From assembly GCF_013030945.1 (NCBI RefSeq), contig NZ_JABBXF010000107.1, positions 1-33,772 of the forward strand: a stretch of 33,772 bases of DNA. Direction: 5' to 3'. Positions 14,512 to 21,803 of the stretch are shown here, piece after piece. A program made the position numbers and the translations under genes. Below the pieces are notes generated by a model. It was not told the origin of the DNA. It worked only from the letters and a program-made list of their open reading frames with translations, and did not search any database. Origin of the DNA: Streptomyces morookaense (GTDB lineage Bacteria; Actinomycetota; Actinomycetes; Streptomycetales; Streptomycetaceae). How positions within the stretch are numbered: the stretch's first letter is position 1; each line of letters opens with the position of its first letter.

Positions 14512-15509
14512 CGCGCTGCGCCGTCTTCGGCACCGGCTCCTGGGGCACCGCCTTCGCGATGGTGCTCGCCGACGCGGGCTGCGAGGTGACCATGTGGGGC
14601 CGCCGCGCCCCGCTCGTCGAAGCCCTCAACACCGGCCGCACCAACCCCGACTACCTTCCCGGCGTCGAACTCCCCATGGGCGTCCGGGCCACCACCGACC
14701 CCGCGGAGGCCGCCCGCGACGCGGACTTCACCGTCCTCGCCGTGCCGTCGCAGACGCTGCGCGCCAACCTCACCGAGTGGGAGCCCCTGCTGGCCCCCGG
14801 CACCGTGCTCGTCTCCCTGATGAAGGGCGTCGAACTCGGCACCGCCAAGCGGATGAGCGAGGTGATCGAGGAGGTCGCCAAGGTCGGCCCCGAGCAGGTC
14901 GCCGTCCTCACCGGACCCAACCTCGCCAAGGAGATCGCCGCCCGGCAGCCCGCCGCCGCCGTGGTCGCCTGCCGCGACGAGTCCGTGGCCCGGCGCCTCC
15001 AGGCGGCCTGTCACACCGCCTACTTCCGCCCGTACACCAACACCGACGTGGTCGGCTGCGAACTCGGCGGCGCCGTCAAGAACGTCATCGCGCTCGCGGT
15101 CGGCATCGCCGACGGCATGGGACTCGGCGACAACGCCAAGGCCTCGCTCATCACCCGCGGTCTGGCCGAGACGACCCGGCTGGGCCTGGCCATGGGCGCC
15201 GACGCGCACACCTTCGCCGGCCTCGCGGGCATGGGCGACCTCGTCGCCACCTGTGCCTCGCCGCTCTCCCGCAACCGCACCTTCGGCGCCGGCCTCGGCC
15301 GCGGGATGACCCTGGAGGAGACGATCGCGGTCACCAAGCAGACCGCCGAGGGCGTCAAGTCCTGTGAATCCGTGCTCGATCTGGCCCGGCGTCATCATGT
15401 CGACATGCCGATCACGGAGACCGTCGTGGGCATCGTGCACGAGGGAAAGCCGCCCATGGTGGCGCTCAAGGAGCTGATGTCGCGCAGCGCCAAGCCCGAG
15501 CGGCACTGA
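14508..15509 (+). CDS. gpsA: NAD(P)H-dependent glycerol-3-phosphate dehydrogenase
   Basis: 333 residues. Reduces dihydroxyacetone phosphate to sn-glycerol-3-phosphate for phospholipid synthesis. Seen: Rossmann motif GTGSWG (8-13), LAVPSQTLR, LMKGVE, LTGPNLAKEIA, CELGGAVKNVIALAVGIADG with the catalytic lysine, and AGMGDLVATC. The GTG start lies inside the plsC stop (GTGA overlap), GGAGG lies 9 nt upstream, and the product directly feeds PlsC. ddl follows after 34 nt with its own promoter over the gpsA stop. Confidence 0.97.
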   Translation: MTRCAVFGTGSWGTAFAMVLADAGCEVTMWGRRAPLVEALNTGRTNPDYLPGVELPMGVRATTDPAEAARDADFTVLAVPSQTLRANLTEWEPLLAPGTVLVSLMKGVELGTAKRMSEVIEEVAKVGPEQVAVLTGPNLAKEIAARQPAAAVVACRDESVARRLQAACHTAYFRPYTNTDVVGCELGGAVKNVIALAVGIADGMGLGDNAKASLITRGLAETTRLGLAMGADAHTFAGLAGMGDLVATCASPLSRNRTFGAGLGRGMTLEETIAVTKQTAEGVKSCESVLDLARRHHVDMPITETVVGIVHEGKPPMVALKELMSRSAKPERH

Positions 15510-15534
15510 CGCATTGCTTCCCACCAGGTAGTCT
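15506..15534 (+). promoter_or_regulatory. ddl promoter (near-leaderless)
   Basis: CTGACG (15506-15511), a 17-nt spacer, then TAGTCT (15529-15534), 9 nt before the ddl ATG. The -35 overlaps the gpsA stop codon. There is no ribosome site before ddl. Confidence 0.5.
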
Positions 15535-15543
15535 CGACGCGAT

Positions 15544-16692
15544 ATGAGCAGCGAGACCTCCCCCCAGAGCACCGGCCGCAAGCCGCGCGTCGCGGTCGTC
15601 TTCGGCGGCCGCAGTTCCGAGCACGCCATCTCCGTGGTCACCGCGGGCGCCGTGCTGCGAGCCATCGACCGCACCACGTACGACGTGCTGCCGATCGGCA
15701 TTACCGCCGACGGCCGTTGGGCGCTGACCGCCGACGACCCCGAGCGGATGGCGATCGCCGACCGCACGCTGCCGAGCGTCGAGCAGCTCGCCGGGTCGGC
15801 CGACGGTTCGGTGCTGCTGCCCGTCACCCCGCACAGCCGCGAGGTCGTCTACACCGAACCCGGCGCCGTGCCCAAGGCGCTGGGCGAGGTCGACGTCGTC
15901 TTCCCCGTGCTGCACGGCCCGTACGGCGAGGACGGCACCCTGCAGGGCATGCTCGACCTGGCCGGCATCCCGTACGTGGGCGCGGGCGTGCTCGCCTCGG
16001 CCGTCGGCCAGGACAAGGAGTACATGAAGCGGGTCTTCACCTCCTTCGGGCTGCCCGTCGGCCCGTACGAGGTGATCCGCCCCCGCGAGTGGCAGAACGA
16101 CCCCTCCGCCGCCCGCAAGAAGATCGTGGACTTCGCCGGCGAGCACGGCTGGCCGCTGTTCGTGAAGCCCGCCCGCGCCGGTTCGTCCATGGGCATCACC
16201 AAGGTCGACGACATCTCCGGCCTGGACGAGGCCATCGCCGAGGCGCAGCGCCACGACCCCAAGATCCTGGTCGAGTCGCTGCTGCGCGGCCGCGAGATCG
16301 AGTGCGGGGTGCTGGAGTTCGAGGACGGACCGCGCGCCAGCGTGCCCGCCGAGATCCCCCCGGTCACGGCCCACGACTTCTACGACTTCGAGGCCAAGTA
16401 CATCGACTCGGCCGCCGGGATCGTGCCCGCGCCGCTCACCGAGGAGGAGACCCGGCGCGTCCAGGAGCTCGCGGTACGGGCCTTCGACGCGGCCTCCTGC
16501 GAGGGCCTGGTCCGTGCGGACTTCTTCCTCACCGAGGACGGCGAGTTCGTCATCAACGAGATCAACACCATGCCGGGCTTCACCCCGATCTCCATGTACC
16601 CGCGCATGTGGCAGGAGACGGGCGTGAGTTACCCGGAGCTGGTCGACCGGCTCATCCAGGCGGCGCTGCGCCGCCCGACGGGCCTGCGCTAG
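15544..16692 (+). CDS. ddl: D-alanine-D-alanine ligase
   Basis: 382 residues. ATP-grasp enzyme joining two D-alanines for peptidoglycan precursors. Seen: VFGGRSSEHAISVVTAGAVL at the N-terminus, HGPYGEDGTLQGMLDLAGIP, the ATP-grasp loop KPARAGSSMGITKV, a late RADFFLTEDGEFVINEINTMPG with Mg-binding acids, and PRMWQETGVSYPEL. This is the housekeeping D-Ala-D-Ala type by its layout; I see no VanA-like D-lactate features, but that distinction needs alignment. The ATG lies 9 nt after TAGTCT, so the transcript leader is very short or absent. Confidence 0.96.
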   Translation: MSSETSPQSTGRKPRVAVVFGGRSSEHAISVVTAGAVLRAIDRTTYDVLPIGITADGRWALTADDPERMAIADRTLPSVEQLAGSADGSVLLPVTPHSREVVYTEPGAVPKALGEVDVVFPVLHGPYGEDGTLQGMLDLAGIPYVGAGVLASAVGQDKEYMKRVFTSFGLPVGPYEVIRPREWQNDPSAARKKIVDFAGEHGWPLFVKPARAGSSMGITKVDDISGLDEAIAEAQRHDPKILVESLLRGREIECGVLEFEDGPRASVPAEIPPVTAHDFYDFEAKYIDSAAGIVPAPLTEEETRRVQELAVRAFDAASCEGLVRADFFLTEDGEFVINEINTMPGFTPISMYPRMWQETGVSYPELVDRLIQAALRRPTGLR

Positions 16693-16805
16693 GTTCCGCG
16701 CCCCGAAGGGGCGCTGGGGGCACCTCTGGGGGTCCCCCCAGCGGTAGCTGGGGGAGGTAGCTGGGGGAGGAACTGCGCGACCAGCCACAACGGACCCGCA
16801 GCCGA
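16693..16805. repeat. Dispersed intergenic repeat, copy B
   Basis: Hairpin GCGCCCC-GAA-GGGGCGC (16698-16714), then GGGGGCACCTC, a CTGGGGG-TC-CCCCCAG hairpin, GTAGCTGGGGGAG in tandem twice (16744-16756, 16757-16769), and AACTGCGCGACCAGCCACAA with a CCCGCAGCCGA tail. Lies between convergent ddl and the DUF3515 gene. The internal tandem duplication is absent from copy C. Confidence 0.7.
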
Positions 16806-17300
16806 CTAGGAGATGATCCCTTCGGGGATGGTCTTCTTGACGGCGCCGGCGAGATCGGTCAGCGCACTGATATCGCCGGCATCGCCGGCCACCCGCTTCG
16901 GCAGCGTCACCTCGACCCAGGCCTCGCGCAGGGTGGTGGTGCAGCGGACGCTGCCGTCGGGCTGCTTCTCGGGCAGCCAGTCGACTCCGTCGATCTCCGC
17001 CGCATCCGCGCCCGGATCGCGCTTCAGCAGATCCGGCTTCGGGACCCCGCAGCGCAGGACGATCGCCGGACGGCCGCCCCAGGCGGCGGTAAAGTCCGAA
17101 GCAGGAACGGGGTCGTGCCGCTCGCGGCCGTCCACGGTCCCCGGCAGTTCCTTGTGCAGCGCCCGGCAGAGCGCGGCCTCGGCGGCCGGCGGTGTGGGTG
17201 CCGCCGGCGCCGCGGGCCCGCCCGGGGCCGAGCAGGCCACGGCCGTCAGCAGCAGGGCAACAGCGGACAGGCCGGCCGGTCGGCGGAGCGAAGACTTCAC
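16806..17300 (-). CDS. DUF3515 family lipoprotein
   Basis: 164 residues. Signal peptide with Arg residues, a hydrophobic core (LSAVALLLTAVA) and a lipobox ending TAVAC at C23, so probably lipid-anchored on the outer face of the membrane. The mature domain has ALCRALHKELPGTVDG, GGRPAIVLRCGV, IDGVDWLPEKQPDGSVRCTT and WVEVTLPKR, the pattern of actinobacterial DUF3515. Function unknown. GTG start 6 nt after a TATGCT box without a ribosome site, so possibly leaderless. DUF3515, Lrp-domain and thiL genes are neighbours in other actinobacteria, from memory. Confidence 0.88.
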   Translation of the reverse strand: MKSSLRRPAGLSAVALLLTAVACSAPGGPAAPAAPTPPAAEAALCRALHKELPGTVDGRERHDPVPASDFTAAWGGRPAIVLRCGVPKPDLLKRDPGADAAEIDGVDWLPEKQPDGSVRCTTTLREAWVEVTLPKRVAGDAGDISALTDLAGAVKKTIPEGIIS

Positions 17301-17306
17301 CGGCCG

Positions 17307-17312
17307 AGCATA
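17307..17312 (-). promoter_or_regulatory. -10 box TATGCT for leaderless DUF3515 gene
   Basis: Minus-strand TATGCT lies 6 nt before the GTG at 17300. No clear -35 is seen. Confidence 0.4.
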
Positions 17313-17320
17313 CGGGGGAG

Positions 17321-17554
17321 CTAGATATGGACGACCGGGCAGGTCAGGGTGCGGGTGATGCCCTCCACCTGCTGGACCCTGGCCACCACCATGCGGCCGA
17401 GGTCGTCCACCGTGTCGGCCTGGGCGCGCACGATCACGTCGTACGGACCCGTGACGTCCTCGGCCTGGATCACCCCCGGGATCTTGGAGATGACATCGGC
17501 CACGGTCGAAGCCTTGCCGACCTCGGTCTGGATCAGGATGTACGCCTGTACCAC
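17321..17554 (-). CDS. Stand-alone Lrp/AsnC ligand-binding (RAM) domain protein
   Basis: 77 residues, the effector domain of Lrp/AsnC regulators without the helix-turn-helix: VQAYILIQTEVGKASTVADV, IPGVIQAEDVTGPYDVIVRA, VDDLGRMVVARVQQVEGI, TRTLTC. Known: such stand-alone domains form dimers or octamers that bind amino acids, and may modulate full-length Lrp proteins. GTG start with GGAGG 4 nt upstream. Ends 20 nt before the DUF3515 start on the same strand; the two may be cotranscribed, although DUF3515 has its own -10. Divergent from thiL. Confidence 0.9.
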   Translation of the reverse strand: MVQAYILIQTEVGKASTVADVISKIPGVIQAEDVTGPYDVIVRAQADTVDDLGRMVVARVQQVEGITRTLTCPVVHI

Positions 17555-17662
17555 GGAACCTCCAGGGCGGCTACGAGGATCATGTGGGGAGAAGAGACGC
17601 CACGGTACCGCGTCACCGCAGGCTGAGGGGAGACCCGCGCGGCCTGCGCGGCGCGGCAATAC

Positions 17663-17678
17663 CCGGTGAGGACACCGG
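17663..17678 (+). promoter_or_regulatory. Small hairpin upstream of thiL
   Basis: CCGGTG-AGGA-CACCGG, a perfect 6-bp stem ending 27 nt before the thiL start. It could affect translation. It does not match the thiamine pyrophosphate riboswitch. Confidence 0.3.
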
Positions 17679-17704
17679 AACGGAACACTCCGAGGAGGAG
17701 CTCA

Positions 17705-18691
17705 GTGAAAGGCACCGTGGGCGAGCTGGGGGAGTTCGGGCTCATCAGAGAGCTCACCTCCCGGCTCACCACCACCCCGGCGGTACGGCTCGGGCCGGGT
17801 GACGACGCCGCGGTGGTCGCCGCCCCCGACCGCAGGGTCGTGGCCAGTACGGACGTCCTCCTGGAGGGGCGGCACTTCCGCCGCGACTGGTCGACGGCCT
17901 ACGACGTGGGCCGCAAGGCGGCCGCCCAGAACCTGGCCGACATCGCCGCCATGGGCGCGGTGCCCACCGCGGTGCTGCTCGCCCTCGTGGTGCCCGCCGA
18001 ACTGCCCGCCACCTGGCCCGTGGAGCTGATGGACGGCATCCGCGACGAGTGCCAGGTCGCCGGGGCCGCCGTGGTCGGCGGGGACGTGGTGCGCGGCGAG
18101 ACCATCACGGTGGCCATCACGGCCCTGGGCGACCTGCGCAACCACGAGCCCGTCACCCGCTCCGGCGCCCAGCCCGGCGACGTGGTCGCGGTGACCGGCT
18201 GGCTGGGCTGGTCCGCGGCCGGGCTCGCGGTGCTCGTCCGGGGCTTCCGATCGCCCCGCGCCTTCGTCGAGGCCCACCGGCGCCCCGAGCCGCCGTACCA
18301 CGCCGGGCCCGCCGCCGCGGATCTCGGTGCCACCGCCATGACGGACATCAGCGACGGCCTGATCGCCGACCTCGGGCACATCGCCGACGCCAGCAAGGTC
18401 CGCATCGACCTGCACACGGCCGCGATCGACGTGCCCACGCAGATGTCCGACATCGGGCAGGCGGTCGGTGTCGACCCGCTGCAGTGGGTGCTGACCGGGG
18501 GAGAGGACCACGCCATCGTGGCCACCTTCCCGCCGGACGTGAAGCTGCCGGCCCGCTGGAAGGTCATCGGCGAGGTGGTCAGCCCCTCCGCCCTGCCTCA
18601 GGTCACCGTCGACGGTGCCCCCTGGGACCGGGCCGGCGGCTGGGACCACTTCGGGGACCTGGACGCCGAGGACCACCGGGGCGACTTGTAG
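17705..18691 (+). CDS. thiL: Thiamine-monophosphate kinase
   Basis: 328 residues. Phosphorylates thiamine monophosphate to the active pyrophosphate cofactor with ATP. Seen: GELGEFGLIRELTSRL, GPGDDAAVV (metal/ATP-binding), TDVLLEGRHFRRDW, GRKAAAQNLADIAAMGAVPT, VVGGDVVRGE, MTDISDGLIADLGHIA and GGEDHAIVATF. GTG start preceded by a strong AGGAGGAG. thiD follows after 10 nt, so the two make a short thiamine unit. Confidence 0.96.
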   Translation: MKGTVGELGEFGLIRELTSRLTTTPAVRLGPGDDAAVVAAPDRRVVASTDVLLEGRHFRRDWSTAYDVGRKAAAQNLADIAAMGAVPTAVLLALVVPAELPATWPVELMDGIRDECQVAGAAVVGGDVVRGETITVAITALGDLRNHEPVTRSGAQPGDVVAVTGWLGWSAAGLAVLVRGFRSPRAFVEAHRRPEPPYHAGPAAADLGATAMTDISDGLIADLGHIADASKVRIDLHTAAIDVPTQMSDIGQAVGVDPLQWVLTGGEDHAIVATFPPDVKLPARWKVIGEVVSPSALPQVTVDGAPWDRAGGWDHFGDLDAEDHRGDL

Positions 18692-18694
18692 ATT
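18689..18694 (+). promoter_or_regulatory. -10 box TAGATT for leaderless thiD
   Basis: TAGATT overlaps the thiL stop codon (TAG 18689-18691) and lies 7 nt before the thiD ATG. No ribosome site precedes thiD, so a second, leaderless transcript is likely. Confidence 0.45.
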
Positions 18695-18701
18695 CGGCCG
18701 T

Positions 18702-19496
<795 letters not shown>

Positions 19497-19590
19497 CGGG
19501 GCGCCCCGTAAGGGGCGCTGGGGGCACCTCCCAGCGGTAGCTGGGGGAGGAACTGCGCGAGCAACCGCGCACGTCCCGCAGACAAAGCAA
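19497..19590. repeat. Dispersed intergenic repeat, copy C
   Basis: GCGCCCC-GTAA-GGGGCGC hairpin (19501-19518), GGGGGCACCTC, CCCAGCGGTAGCTGGGGGAG and AACTGCGCGAGCAACCGCG with a CCCGCAGAC tail. Lies between convergent thiD and rpmB, next to the rpmB terminator. Confidence 0.7.
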
Positions 19591-19617
19591 AAACCGGCCC
19601 ACCGCGAGGTGGACCGG
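19589..19617 (-). terminator. rpmB intrinsic terminator
   Basis: Minus-strand CCGGTCCACC-TCGC-GGTGGGCCGG (19617-19594), a 10-bp stem with one G-U pair, followed by five U (19593-19589). A classical intrinsic terminator 31 nt past the rpmB stop. Confidence 0.85.
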
Positions 19618-19647
19618 CTTCGGCAACCGGCGGGGCTGCGCTAGCGA

Positions 19648-19833
19648 TTAGCGCGAGACCTTGCCGGCCTTGATGCACGAGGTGCAGACGTTGAGGCGCT
19701 TCGGCGTCCGACCGACCACGGCACGCACACGCTGGATGTTCGGGTTCCAGCGACGGGACGTACGGCGGTGCGAGTGCGAAATGTTGTTGCCGAAGCCCGG
19801 CCCCTTGCCGCAGACGTCGCAGTTGGCAGCCAC
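19648..19833 (-). CDS. rpmB: 50S ribosomal protein L28, zinc-binding type
   Basis: 61 residues. Structural protein of the large ribosomal subunit. Seen: ANCDVCGKGPGFGNNISHSH, RRTSRRWNPNIQRVRAV and LNVCTSCIKAGKV. Cys pairs C5/C8 and C50/C53 are intact, so this is the zinc-binding (C+) version; zinc-free paralogues in Streptomyces are switched on by Zur. I see no Zur-type box upstream. GTG start with GGAG 6 nt before it. A minus-strand TATGCT (19946-19941) may be its -10, giving a leader of about 100 nt. Confidence 0.97.
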   Translation of the reverse strand: MAANCDVCGKGPGFGNNISHSHRRTSRRWNPNIQRVRAVVGRTPKRLNVCTSCIKAGKVSR

Positions 19834-20082
19834 GGGTCACTCCAAAGACTTCAGATGCACTTACGGGAAATCCCGGCGTGCCGGGTCGGTGGTGACTGGC
19901 TTGCCAGGGGAAAGCCTGACTCTCATCAGGCAACCGGAGCAGCATACAACGACCGCTCCTGGACAACGAAACTACCATGACCGCCCCCGACCCCGCCCGG
20001 CCTGCCCTTCCCGGTGCCCGGCGGGACTAGTCTGCCCACTGCCCATGAGCCCCCAGCCCCGAGCCGCCCCAGGAGGACCCAG

Positions 20083-21765
20083 GTGCCGCACACGCTCGAC
20101 GCCGAGGCGGTGCGCACCTGGTGCGCCCTGGCGCTGGACGCGCTGGGCCGGGCCCGCGAGGAGATCGACGCGATCAACGTGTACCCCGTCGCCGACGGGG
20201 ACACCGGCACCAACCTCTACCTGACCGTGGAGTCCGCGGCCCGCGCCGTGGACGCCGCCTTCGACGGCCACGCCACCACCGGCCCCGGCTCCCGCCCCGG
20301 GCTCCCCGAGGCCGTCCGGGCCATGGCCCACGGCGCGCTCATAGGGGCCCGCGGCAACTCCGGAACGATCCTGGCCCAGCTGCTGCGCGGCATGGCCGAG
20401 GTGCTGACCTCCGCGGGTGACGAGGATCACCACGGCGCCTTGGGCGGCGCCCTGCTGGGCCGGGCCCTGGAACGCGCGGTGGAGTCCGCGTACGAGGGCG
20501 TGGCCCGCCCCGTCGAGGGCACCGTGCTCACCGTCGCCGCGGCCGCCGCCGAGGCCGCCGCGGTCGTCCCGGGCGCCACGGCCGCGGAGACGGCCCGCAC
20601 CGCGTACGAGGGCGCCCGCACCGCCCTGGAGGCCACCCCCCGCCAGCTCGACGTCCTCGGCAGGGCCGGCGTGGTCGACGCGGGTGGCAGGGGCCTGGTG
20701 GAGGTGCTGGGCGCACTGTCCAGCGCCCTGGCGGGCGGCACGCCCGGCCCGGAGACCGCCGGGCCCGCACCGCTGGCCACGCGCGCGTGGACGGAGGGCT
20801 CGTACCACCCCGAGGGCTGCCGGGCCGACTTCGGCGGCGCCGGCACCGGCGCGGAGCCCGCCTTCGAGGTGATCTACCTGCTGGAGGCCCCCGACGAGGC
20901 CGTCGCCCGGCTGCGCACCCGCCTGGACGCGCTCGGCGAATCGCTGGTCGTCGTGGGCGGCGACGGGCTGTGGAACGTCCATGTGCACGTCGACGACGCC
21001 GGGGCGGCCGTCGAGGCGGGCATCGACGCCGGGCGCCCGTACCGGATCCGCATCACCCACTTCGGCGGCGCCGCCCAGGAGCGCACCCGCACCCGTGAGC
21101 GGGTCCAGCGCGCCGTGGTGGCCGTGGTCCGCGGCGAGGGTCTGGCCACGCTGTGCACGGAGGCCGGGGCGACCGTGGTGGCCGTGCGCCCGGGGGAGCC
21201 GCCCGCCAGCGGCGAGCTGGTGCAGGCCGTGCGGCGCGCCCACGCGCGCGAGGTGGTGCTGCTGCCCAACGACGACGACCTGCGCCACACCGCCGCGGCC
21301 GCCGCCGAGCAGGCCCGCGCCGAGGGCGTGCGCGTCGCCGTCATCCCCACCCGCTCCCCGGTCCAGGGCATCGCCGCCCTCGCCGTCCACGAGCCCGGCC
21401 GGCGCTTCGACGAGGACGTCGTCGCCATGACCTCGGCCGCCGGCGCCACCCGGTACGCGGAACTCGCCGTCGCCGAGCGGCAGTCCTGGACCATGGCCGG
21501 CGTCTGCCAGGCCGGGGACGTCCTCGGCCTGATCGACGGCGACGTCGCCGTCATCGGCCAGGACCTGGCCGCCACCGCGGGAACGGTCCTGGACCGGATG
21601 CTCGCCGCGGGCGGCGAGATGGTCACGCTCGTCCTCGGCGACGAGGTCCCCGACGCCGTCGCGGGCCGCCTGGAACGGCACGTGCGGGACGCCCACCTGG
21701 CCGTGGACACCGTCGTCTACCGCGGCGGCCGGCAGTGCGCGCCGCTGCTCATCGGGATCGAATGA
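20083..21765 (+). CDS. DAK2 / fatty-acid kinase FakA-like (YloV family) protein
   Basis: 560 residues. The N-terminal DAK2 kinase domain (1-220) has INVYPVADGDTGTN (Mg-ATP aspartates D38, D40), GALIGARGNSGTILAQLLRG and AGVVDAGGRGLVEVLGAL. Then comes the middle FakA domain (YLLEAPDEAVARLR, VVVGGDGLWNVHVHVDDAG) and a DegV-like C-terminal region (VVLLPNDDDLRHTA, VAVIPTRSPVQGIAAL). Known: in Firmicutes FakA phosphorylates fatty acids carried by FakB. GTG start with AGGAGG 7 nt upstream. The rpmB-yloV-recG linkage is shared with Firmicutes, but the Asp23/YloU gene found there between rpmB and yloV is missing. No FakB gene is in the window. Confidence 0.92.
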   Translation: MPHTLDAEAVRTWCALALDALGRAREEIDAINVYPVADGDTGTNLYLTVESAARAVDAAFDGHATTGPGSRPGLPEAVRAMAHGALIGARGNSGTILAQLLRGMAEVLTSAGDEDHHGALGGALLGRALERAVESAYEGVARPVEGTVLTVAAAAAEAAAVVPGATAAETARTAYEGARTALEATPRQLDVLGRAGVVDAGGRGLVEVLGALSSALAGGTPGPETAGPAPLATRAWTEGSYHPEGCRADFGGAGTGAEPAFEVIYLLEAPDEAVARLRTRLDALGESLVVVGGDGLWNVHVHVDDAGAAVEAGIDAGRPYRIRITHFGGAAQERTRTRERVQRAVVAVVRGEGLATLCTEAGATVVAVRPGEPPASGELVQAVRRAHAREVVLLPNDDDLRHTAAAAAEQARAEGVRVAVIPTRSPVQGIAALAVHEPGRRFDEDVVAMTSAAGATRYAELAVAERQSWTMAGVCQAGDVLGLIDGDVAVIGQDLAATAGTVLDRMLAAGGEMVTLVLGDEVPDAVAGRLERHVRDAHLAVDTVVYRGGRQCAPLLIGIE

Positions 21766-21786
21766 TGCGCACCTGACCGGCACTGT

Positions 21787-21801
21787 CACACCGATGGTGT
21801 G
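21787..21801. promoter_or_regulatory. Palindrome CACACC-GAT-GGTGTG at the recG start
   Basis: Perfect 6-bp arms with a 3-nt spacer, ending 2 nt before the recG ATG. It could be an operator or a hairpin masking initiation. There is no ribosome site before recG. Confidence 0.4.
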
Positions 21802-21803
21802 CA

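Noticed and set aside
17555..18701. Thiamine pyrophosphate riboswitch before thiL or thiD
   Set aside because: I looked for the conserved CTGAGA and ACCTGATCTGGATAATGCCAG-type core and saw nothing like it. Only a small 6-bp hairpin is present.
19834..20082. Zur box controlling rpmB
   Set aside because: No TGAAAA-type inverted repeat is visible. The zinc-binding L28 type is usually not the Zur-repressed paralogue.
21766..21803. PafBC or LexA DNA-damage promoter motif at recG
   Set aside because: The bases do not fit TTGTCAGTG-N8-TANNAT or the actinobacterial LexA box; only a simple palindrome is present.
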